A DNA stretch of 64,000 bases from Halorubrum cibi. GTDB taxonomy: Archaea; Halobacteriota; Halobacteria; Halobacteriales; Haloferacaceae. Below, one piece after another: positions 9,021 through 15,638 of the stretch; position 1 is the first letter of the stretch, and each line of letters opens with the position of its first letter. The translations under genes were made by a program, and so were the position numbers. The notes under the pieces were generated by a model. It had not been told where the DNA came from, searched no databases, and saw only the letters and a list, made by a program, of their open reading frames with translations. Location: contig NZ_FXTD01000006.1 of NCBI RefSeq assembly GCF_900182635.1, positions 1-64,000 of the forward strand, read 5' to 3'.

Positions 9021-9820
9021 TGGCCGCGGTCGAGCCGGTCGTCGGCGAACCGGCGGCCGTCGCCGATCTGGGCGAGAAGCGGGCGCTGCTCGTCGCGGAC
9101 GTCCACGCCGGCATCGAGATCGGCCTCCGCTACGAGCGCGGGGTGGAACTCGAGAGTCGCGCCGCCGAGCGCCGTGACCGGCTGTGTTCGCTGATCGACG
9201 AAACCGGCGTGGACCGGCTCGTCGTCCTCGGCGACCTCGCCCACCGAGTCGGCGCGCCCGAAGGCGAGGAACGAGCGGAGCTGGAGACGCTCGTGGCGGC
9301 GGTCACGGACCGCGTCCCGATGACGCTGATCGAGGGGAACCACGACGCCGGCGTCGCGGAGGCGTTCGCGGACGATATCGACGTGATCGACCCGCGCGGA
9401 GGAGTCCTTCGCGGGAACGGTGGGGGACCCCACGGTTCGGGCGTCGCCGTCCTCCACGGCCACACTCGGCCCGATCCAGCGCTCCGGTCCGCGGACGTGG
9501 TCTGTATGGGCCACGAGCACCCGCAAGTCAGACTCGAGGACGCCGTCGGCGGATCCAGAACCGAGCGCGCGTGGCTGCGCGGTCCGCTGAAGCCGTCCGT
9601 CTTCGACGACGACGCCGACAGTGGGCCGAAAGACGGGGCGGATCCTCCGAGTGACGGTCCCGAACTGATCGTGTTTCCGGCGTTCAACGAGCGCTCCGGC
9701 GGCACGTGGATCAACGTCGAGGGCGGGTCGTTCCTCGCGCCGTTCCTCCCAGAGGGGCTCGACGCCGGCGACGCGTACCTCCTCGACGGGACGCGGCTCG
9801 GCGATTTCCGTCGGATCTAG
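9020..9820 (+). CDS. rpe: calcineurin-like metallophosphoesterase of RPA operon
   Basis: A 266-residue metallophosphoesterase with the family metal-binding motifs in order: ADVHAG (DxH) at about residue 29, VLGDLAH (GDxx) at about 71, EGNHDAG (GNHD) at about 105, and late HGHT and GHEHP. Two-metal hydrolysis of a phosphodiester or monophosphate is expected. It overlaps RPAP by TGATG at the end of the operon, matching the rpe gene described at the Haloferax rpa1 locus. A nucleic-acid repair role is inferred from context only. Confidence 0.85.
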   Translation: MAAVEPVVGEPAAVADLGEKRALLVADVHAGIEIGLRYERGVELESRAAERRDRLCSLIDETGVDRLVVLGDLAHRVGAPEGEERAELETLVAAVTDRVPMTLIEGNHDAGVAEAFADDIDVIDPRGGVLRGNGGGPHGSGVAVLHGHTRPDPALRSADVVCMGHEHPQVRLEDAVGGSRTERAWLRGPLKPSVFDDDADSGPKDGADPPSDGPELIVFPAFNERSGGTWINVEGGSFLAPFLPEGLDAGDAYLLDGTRLGDFRRI

Positions 9821-9829
9821 ACCACGACC

Positions 9830-10924
9830 TCACTCGACGGGGTCGTCCGAGAGCGGCCAGCCGTCCTCGACTGCCGCGGCGTGGTCCGCCGGCGTCCGCG
9901 CGTTGCGGTAGAGGTGTTCGAGGTTCTCCAGAGTGCGCCACACGTCGTATCGCTCGACGGCCGCCCTCGTGTCTCGATCCGTCGAGAGGCACGTCTCGAT
10001 CGCCTCGATCATCCCCTCGAGGTCCCCGTGGACGAAGCGTTCGCCGTTTCCGGAACCGATCGTCTGGTCGAACGGCGCGACGTCGGCCGCGGCGACGGGC
10101 GTGCCGCACGCGTTCGCCTCGAGCGTGGACAGCCCGAGCGTGTCACCGGTGGAGGCCGTCACGAACGCGTCCACGGAGGAGTAGAAGGTCGGCAACTCCT
10201 CGCGTGGGAGGAAATCGCGGAGCTCCACGTTGGAGGGCGCGTCACGTTCGAGCGCCTCGCGGCGCGGCCCCTCGCCCACGACGACGAACCGGTACTCCGG
10301 CAGTTCTTCGGCGACTCGCAGGATCTCCTCGACGTTCTTTTCCATGCTCAGACGACCGCTGTAGCCGATCACGGTTTCGTCGGGGTACCAGTCCTCCGCG
10401 GTCGGTTCGAAGAAGTCCATGTCGATCCCGACCGGCAACGGGACGTGCTCGACGTCGCGGTCGATCCGCTTCGTCGAGGCAGTCACCACGTCGAACGTCC
10501 GGAGGAACGCGTTCTCGAGCGGGACGTACAGCCGCGAGAGGGCCGACGCGACCGCCTCGGACCCGACGCTCTGGTGGAAGTACTCCTCGAGCGGTGTGTG
10601 GTGGGTGTACACCGACGGGAGGTCGTGTTTCCGGGCGTAGTACCGGCCGAGCATCCCGACCGGCGCGGGGCCGTGACAGTGGACCACGTCGAGCGCCGGC
10701 AGCGTCGAGAGGCGACGGTACGTCGGGATCCGGTACCCCTTATAAAACGGGTTCGGGAGGGACCTGACCGGAATCTCCCGGTCGTCGGGCTCGTAGTCGC
10801 CGTCGGGATAGATCACGTACACCTCGTGGCCTCGGGACTCCAGCTTCTCGCGCCAGAGGTCGATGGTGTAGGTGACGCCGTCGATCCCGGGGAAGTAGCT
10901 GTCGGTGAAGAAGCCGATCCGCAC
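9830..10924 (-). CDS. family 4 glycosyltransferase
   Basis: A 364-residue GT4 enzyme starting with GTG (MRIGFFTDSYFPGIDGVTYTI). This N-terminus is typical of the diacylglycerol/inositol mannosyl- or glucosyltransferase group. Later motifs are HCHGPAPVG, THHTPLEEY, GYSGRLSMEKN and a donor-site TASTGDTLGLSTLEANACG, in which the second Glu of the E-x7-E motif is retained and the first position is Thr/Asp. It starts immediately after the stop of the gene at 10925, so the two are surely cotranscribed. Inferred role: glycosylation of an archaeal lipid or cell-surface carrier. Confidence 0.88.
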   Translation of the reverse strand: MRIGFFTDSYFPGIDGVTYTIDLWREKLESRGHEVYVIYPDGDYEPDDREIPVRSLPNPFYKGYRIPTYRRLSTLPALDVVHCHGPAPVGMLGRYYARKHDLPSVYTHHTPLEEYFHQSVGSEAVASALSRLYVPLENAFLRTFDVVTASTKRIDRDVEHVPLPVGIDMDFFEPTAEDWYPDETVIGYSGRLSMEKNVEEILRVAEELPEYRFVVVGEGPRREALERDAPSNVELRDFLPREELPTFYSSVDAFVTASTGDTLGLSTLEANACGTPVAAADVAPFDQTIGSGNGERFVHGDLEGMIEAIETCLSTDRDTRAAVERYDVWRTLENLEHLYRNARTPADHAAAVEDGWPLSDDPVE

Positions 10925-11911
10925 TCAGATCACCTCCTCGTACAGCGACCGGTAGCGCCCCGCGACCGTCTCGAGTGAGAACTCCTCGCTCCGTTCGGCC
11001 GCGTTCGCGCCGAGCCGCTCGCGCAGGTCGGGGTCGGCGAGCCGCTCGATCGCCTCGACGAAGGCGTCGACGCCGGCGTCCGCCGCGGTCTTCACACACT
11101 CACGGCCGTCCTCGAGCCACTCGAACGTCTCGATGTCGCGGACGACGACGGGCTTTCCCGCGGTCATCGCCTCCAGCAAAGCGATCCCCTCGTTCTCCTC
11201 GTGGGTCGGGAAACAGAACACGTCGCCGGCGGCGTACGCTCCCCGGACGTCGTCGACGTAGCCGGTGAACGTACAGTTCTCCGGCGACTCCTCGATCAGC
11301 GCGGTCGTCTCGCGGCCCTTCAACGAGAGGTCGAGCGGGCCGAACCACGCGAAGTCGACGTCGGGCAGTCGGCGAGCCGTCTCGACGAACGTCTCGAGGC
11401 CCTTGCGCTTGATCACGTGGCCGACGAGGAAGACGACCGGCGCCTCGAGGTCGTACCGCTCGCGGTACTCCGCCTCCAGCTCCTCGAAGCCGGCGAGCTT
11501 CTCGCGGTCGACCCCGTTCGAGATGACCGTCGTCGGGACGTCGGCGTACGACTCGATCACCCCGCGGTTGTACTCGGAGGGACAGACGAGCGCGTCCGCG
11601 AGGCCGTACGCCCACTCGAGGTACGGCCGGAGTGGCCTCGCGAGCGCGTTCGTAAAGCGGAAGCTGTCGCCGAAGTCCTCGGCGGTGACGTGGGTGTTCG
11701 CGACGACCGGCACGCCGCGGCGGGCCGCGCGACGCGCGTACCACGCCGACCGGGGGCCGAGCAGGTTACAGTGGAGCACGTCGGCCTCGAGCGTCGGCTC
11801 CGTCGTGTACTCGATCCCGAGCCGATCGAGCATCTTCCGCTGGTGGGCGACGGACTCGCGGATCCCGCCCGTGACCCGCGACTCGAACTCGAAGTAGTGG
11901 CTGACCTTCAT
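10925..11911 (-). CDS. family 4 glycosyltransferase
   Basis: A 328-residue GT4 enzyme with N-terminal TGGIRESVAHQRKML, an acceptor-domain segment LHCNLLGPRSAW, the domain junction VFLVGHVIKRKGLETFVE and donor-site PTHEENEGIALLEAMTAG (E-x7-E form). It lies second in a minus-strand operon: sulfatase-like hydrolase (10-base gap), this gene, then the GT at 9830 (no gap). Two different GT4 enzymes in series suggest stepwise addition of two sugars. Confidence 0.88.
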   Translation of the reverse strand: MKVSHYFEFESRVTGGIRESVAHQRKMLDRLGIEYTTEPTLEADVLHCNLLGPRSAWYARRAARRGVPVVANTHVTAEDFGDSFRFTNALARPLRPYLEWAYGLADALVCPSEYNRGVIESYADVPTTVISNGVDREKLAGFEELEAEYRERYDLEAPVVFLVGHVIKRKGLETFVETARRLPDVDFAWFGPLDLSLKGRETTALIEESPENCTFTGYVDDVRGAYAAGDVFCFPTHEENEGIALLEAMTAGKPVVVRDIETFEWLEDGRECVKTAADAGVDAFVEAIERLADPDLRERLGANAAERSEEFSLETVAGRYRSLYEEVI

Positions 11912-11921
11912 CGTCCGACCG

Positions 11922-12794
11922 TCACTCCACTTCGAGCCACGGCACCTCCATCAGCGGCGGGATGTGGGTCTCGATGTGGTGTTCCCAGACGCCCTCCTCG
12001 CCGAACGCCTCGCCGTGGTCGGCGGTGACGACGACCGTCCCGTCGAGTTCCTCGACCAGGTCGGAAACGGACTCTAAGGCGATCCGCAGGTTCTCCTCGT
12101 AGAGCCGGAGCGCGGTCACGCGGGTCCCGTCCGTCACGAGGTCGGTGGGATCGAGCTCCAGCCACAGCCCAGCCTTCTGGGCGAACTCGCTGTCGTCCAG
12201 CCGGCTCTCGATCTTCGGCCGGATCGAGTCGCTCAGCGAGGAGAGGAGTCCGTCGCTTCCGTCGTCGCCGTCATTGTCGGCTTCCGCCTCCTCCTCCTGG
12301 CGTTTGATCCCCTTCTGGATCTGTTTGAGCTTCTGGCCCTTGCCGCGAGAGAGGTACGGCGCGTGCGGCTGCATGTAGTGGAGCACGGTTCGGTCGGCGG
12401 CCTCGACGGCGTCGAGGTTGTCGTGGAACGCCTCCGCGATTCCCTCCGGCGGGACGGTCCCGAGGTCGTCGTCCCACCCGCTCTTCCAGACGTCGTGGAT
12501 GTCGCTGATGTGGTCGGAGGCGGTCCACTCGTAATCACAGCTCGCGCCCCACTTGAGCTCGTTTAACGGGATCCCCAGGTCGTTGATGAAGGGGTTCCCG
12601 GAGAAGTACGCGATGTCGTGATCGGCCGTGAAGGTTCGGTAGGCCCACTCGGGCGTCGAGGAGCCGACGCTCCAGCGCTTTTCCAACTCGCCCTCGAGGT
12701 AGTCGTCGTAGACGTCCCGGAACACGTCGTATCGGCACGCGTCGAGCACCAGACAGTAGTCCCACTCCGATTCGAGGAAACGCTGGTCTTCCAT
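11922..12794 (-). CDS. sulfatase/alkaline-phosphatase-superfamily hydrolase
   Basis: A 290-residue protein with the short haloarchaeal sulfatase-like layout. A first metal Asp lies in LVLDACRYDVF (D18), followed by HYMQPHAPY and a second metal site VVTADHGEAFGE. Residues 165-195 form a charged low-complexity insert (EEEAEADNDGDDGSDG). No signal peptide is visible, so it is probably cytoplasmic or membrane-associated. First gene of the operon with two glycosyltransferases. It could transfer or remove a sulfate, phosphate or phospho-head group on a glycolipid. Confidence 0.8.
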   Translation of the reverse strand: MEDQRFLESEWDYCLVLDACRYDVFRDVYDDYLEGELEKRWSVGSSTPEWAYRTFTADHDIAYFSGNPFINDLGIPLNELKWGASCDYEWTASDHISDIHDVWKSGWDDDLGTVPPEGIAEAFHDNLDAVEAADRTVLHYMQPHAPYLSRGKGQKLKQIQKGIKRQEEEAEADNDGDDGSDGLLSSLSDSIRPKIESRLDDSEFAQKAGLWLELDPTDLVTDGTRVTALRLYEENLRIALESVSDLVEELDGTVVVTADHGEAFGEEGVWEHHIETHIPPLMEVPWLEVE

Positions 12795-12901
12795 CGGTTG
12801 CGGGTACGTTTCGGATCGAACGTTGTATTCTTATTGATCCGGATCCGTCGCCGCGGCGACCGATCAGACGTTTCAAGTTCGCTACCGCGATAGGGTCGGG
12901 T

Positions 12902-13921
12902 ATGGCCGACGGGAACCGCCGCGCGCTGCTTCTCGGGTCCCTCGCGGCGGTCGCCGTCCTCGCGGTCCTGTTCGTTCTCGTGGGCGCGGGAGAGGTCGTC
13001 GACATCCTGTCGTCGGCCGATCCGCGGTTCGTCGCGGCGACCATGGCGTTCGCGCTCTGCTGGCTCGTCGCCTGGGGGCTGATGCTGCGGACCGTCCTCG
13101 GCTCGCTCGACGTCTCGATCCCCGTCCACACGTCGGTGCTCGTCTACGTCGGGGCCGTCTTCGCCAACAACGTGACTCCGTTCGGACAGGCCGGCGGCGA
13201 ACCGGTCGCCGCGCTGCTCATCTCGAAGGTCTCCGAGTGCCGGTACGAGACCGGCCTCGCCGGCATCGCGAGCGTCGACGTCCTCAACGTCGTCCCCTCG
13301 CTCTCTCTCGTCTTCGTCGGCGTCGGCTACTACGCCACCACCGCCGCCGTCGGCGACCGCCTCGGGACCGCGGTCGCCTCGGCCGTCGCGCTGGTCGGCG
13401 GGGTGGTTCTCGCGATCGCGGTCGTCTGGCGGTACCGTGAGACGCTCATCTCGCGGCTCCCGGCGCTCGTCACCCCGTGGGTCGGTCGGATCAGTCGAGG
13501 GCGGTACGACCCGGCGACGCTCGAGAGTAACCTCACCGGGCGATTGACCCGCTTTTTCGACGACATCGAGCGCGTCGGAACCGACCGGTGGCGGCTGTCG
13601 GCCGTCGTCGCGCTGTCGCTTCTGGGCTGGCTCGCGCAGGCGGTCGCGTTGATGGCGGCGTTCGCCGCGGTCGGTCACGCCATCCCGCCGTACGTGGTGC
13701 TCTTCGCCATCCCGCTCGCGAACCTCGCCGGCGCGACCCCGATGCCGGGCGGGCTCGGCGGGATCGAGGCCGCCTACGTGGCGCTGCTCGTGCCGATAAC
13801 CGGGATCGACGCCTCCGCGATCACCGCCGCCGTGCTCGTGTTTCGCGGCGGGACCTACTGGACCCCGGTCGTCCTGGGCGGGATCGTGACCTCGACGCTC
13901 GGCGTCCACACCCTCCGGTGA
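12902..13921 (+). CDS. UPF0104/AglD-like multi-pass membrane protein
   Basis: A 339-residue integral membrane protein of the lysylphosphatidylglycerol-synthetase transmembrane domain family (UPF0104), with about eight hydrophobic segments. Family landmarks are visible: NNVTPFGQAGGEPVAALLI near residue 90, and GATPMPGGLGGIEAAYVALL near 280. Members act as flippases or accompany sugar-transfer genes (AglD-type proteins carry this domain fused to a GT). It is divergent from the sulfatase/GT operon and probably moves the glycosylated lipid across the membrane; that is an inference from position. Confidence 0.85.
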   Translation: MADGNRRALLLGSLAAVAVLAVLFVLVGAGEVVDILSSADPRFVAATMAFALCWLVAWGLMLRTVLGSLDVSIPVHTSVLVYVGAVFANNVTPFGQAGGEPVAALLISKVSECRYETGLAGIASVDVLNVVPSLSLVFVGVGYYATTAAVGDRLGTAVASAVALVGGVVLAIAVVWRYRETLISRLPALVTPWVGRISRGRYDPATLESNLTGRLTRFFDDIERVGTDRWRLSAVVALSLLGWLAQAVALMAAFAAVGHAIPPYVVLFAIPLANLAGATPMPGGLGGIEAAYVALLVPITGIDASAITAAVLVFRGGTYWTPVVLGGIVTSTLGVHTLR

Positions 13922-13936
13922 TCGAACGACGTCGAT

Positions 13937-14422
13937 CTACTCGACCGGCCGGAACCGGAACCCGTCCCACGACTGGCTCTCGGGCTCGCGGATCCCCGCG
14001 CCGGGCTCGCGGAGCTCGCCGGCGTAAACGGGCTCGACGCGGTCGCCGATGGCGACGTCGAAGGTCCCGCCGTCGGGGTCGGCCGCGACCTGTCCGAGCG
14101 CGCGGACCGGCGGGCCACTGCGACCGCCGTCGTTGTCGTTGTCGTCGTCGCCCAGGTCGAACTCGACGATCGCGAGCGTGTTGGGCTCGCGGACGCCGGG
14201 CGGCGTCGCCGTCGAGGTGGTCCACGTCACGACGCGCGCCTCGCGGTCGCGGAGGTCCACGGTCCCGACCCGCTCCGCGCCGTTCGGGCCGACCGGATGC
14301 GGCGGGTAGGTGACCGTCCCGTCGGCGTACTTCGCCGCCTCGAAGACCGGATCCTCGTCGCCGTCGCTTCCGTCCGCCGATCCCGTCGCGTCTGAAGTCT
14401 CCGTCGTGTCGTCGTCGCTCAT
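13937..14422 (-). CDS. DUF35-type OB-fold protein partnering thiolase
   Basis: A 161-residue protein, downstream partner of the thiolase with ATGA overlap. After an acidic N-terminus (residues 1-25) it has an OB-fold-like region (GTVDLRDREARVVTWTT ... IVEFDLG ... GDRVEPVY). The thiolase context identifies it as a DUF35 acyl-CoA-associated protein. Such proteins normally carry an N-terminal rubredoxin-like zinc ribbon (two CxxC), but this one contains no cysteine. It also has an Asp/Asn-rich insert (DDDNDND) in the OB fold. In archaea, DUF35 proteins bridge thiolase and HMG-CoA synthase or channel CoA esters. Confidence 0.72.
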   Translation of the reverse strand: MSDDDTTETSDATGSADGSDGDEDPVFEAAKYADGTVTYPPHPVGPNGAERVGTVDLRDREARVVTWTTSTATPPGVREPNTLAIVEFDLGDDDNDNDGGRSGPPVRALGQVAADPDGGTFDVAIGDRVEPVYAGELREPGAGIREPESQSWDGFRFRPVE

Positions 14423-15579
14423 TGGTTTCCCTCCAGAATCGCCGTCGTCACGCAGTTCCCGAACCCGCCGACGTTACACGCGAGTCCGGTGTCGGCGTCG
14501 ACCTGCCGCGGGCCGGCGTCGCCGGTGACCTGTTTGAATATCTCGTACACCTGTGCGACGCCGCTCGCACCGAGCGGGTGCCCCTTCGATTTGAGCCCGC
14601 CGGAAGTGTTTATCGGGAGGTCGCCGTCGCGGTCGGTGATGCCCGCCTCGACCGCCTTCCAGCCCTCGCCCTTCTCGAAGAAGCCGAGGTCCTCGCTCTG
14701 GAGGAACTCGAGGATGGTGAACATGTCGTGTAGCTCCGCGACGTCGACGTCGTCCGGCCCGATCCCGGCCATCTCGTAGGCGATCTCCGAGGAGTCGACG
14801 ACGCCGCCCATCGTCGTGGGGTCCGCGCGTTCGTGGACGACGTGGGTGTCGGTCGCGCCGCCGATCCCGGAGACGACCGCGTACTCGTCCGCGGGGACGT
14901 ACTCCTCGGCGACGGACTCGGGACAGAACACGAGCGCAGCCGAGCCGTCCGTGATCGGACAGAAGTCGTACAGCCGGAGCGGGTCGGCGACGACCGGCGA
15001 CTCGAGGACGGTCTCGAGGTCGACCTCCTTGCGGAACTGCGCGTGAGGGTTGTCCACGCCGTTTTTGTGGTTCTTCACCGCCACCTTCCCGAGACTCTCG
15101 CGAGGGGCGTCGTAGGTGTCGAGGTAGAGCCGCGCCGTGAGCCCCGCGAACGAGGGGAGCGTGACGCCGTGTTTGTACTCGACGGGGTGGGTGAGCGAGG
15201 CGATCACGTCGGTCGCCTCCGCGGTGCTCCGGTGGGTCATCTTCTCGCCGCCGACGAGCATAGTGAGGTCGCTCGCACCGGAGGCGATCGACTGCCAGGC
15301 GGCGTAGACGCCCGCGCCGCCCGACGAGGAGGTCTGGTCGATCCGGGCGGTGTAGGCGGGCTGTGCCGCGAGGTCGTGTGCGAGCGCGTTCGGGACGCCG
15401 GTCTGTCCCTCGAACTCGCCGCTGGCCATGTTCGAGACGTACAGGTGATCGAGGTCCTCGCCGGCGATCCCGGCGTCGGCGAGCGCCGCCTCCCCGGCCT
15501 CCGCGAGCAGCTCTCGCACCCACGCGTCGCGCTGCCCGAACCGGGTCATCGACGCGCCGATGATCGCTACGCGTTCCAT
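14419..15579 (-). CDS. thiolase-family protein (SCP2/archaeal type)
   Basis: A 386-residue thiolase-fold protein starting MERVAIIGASMTRFG. The C-terminal half has the family motifs KSKGHPLGASG (catalytic His) and GGFGNCVTTAILE (second catalytic Cys). At the place of the acyl-accepting Cys the sequence reads IDQTSSSGGAG, so Ser occupies the usual nucleophile region. Either this is an SCP2-like member using a different residue or its chemistry is altered. The ATG at 15579 gives the canonical N-terminus; the longer open frame adds 21 residues with no counterpart. It overlaps the DUF35 partner. Likely substrate acetyl- or acyl-CoA, unproven. Confidence 0.85.
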   Translation of the reverse strand: MERVAIIGASMTRFGQRDAWVRELLAEAGEAALADAGIAGEDLDHLYVSNMASGEFEGQTGVPNALAHDLAAQPAYTARIDQTSSSGGAGVYAAWQSIASGASDLTMLVGGEKMTHRSTAEATDVIASLTHPVEYKHGVTLPSFAGLTARLYLDTYDAPRESLGKVAVKNHKNGVDNPHAQFRKEVDLETVLESPVVADPLRLYDFCPITDGSAALVFCPESVAEEYVPADEYAVVSGIGGATDTHVVHERADPTTMGGVVDSSEIAYEMAGIGPDDVDVAELHDMFTILEFLQSEDLGFFEKGEGWKAVEAGITDRDGDLPINTSGGLKSKGHPLGASGVAQVYEIFKQVTGDAGPRQVDADTGLACNVGGFGNCVTTAILEGNQ

Positions 15580-15638
15580 GTCTCGCGGTCGCTCCGACGC
15601 GGCAAAAGCGTACCTCTCCGCGGCGGGCGGGCCGGCGA

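Noticed and set aside
12563-13909. 448-codon minus-strand frame
   Set aside because: Antisense to the UPF0104 membrane protein with extreme Arg/Asp/Gly composition.
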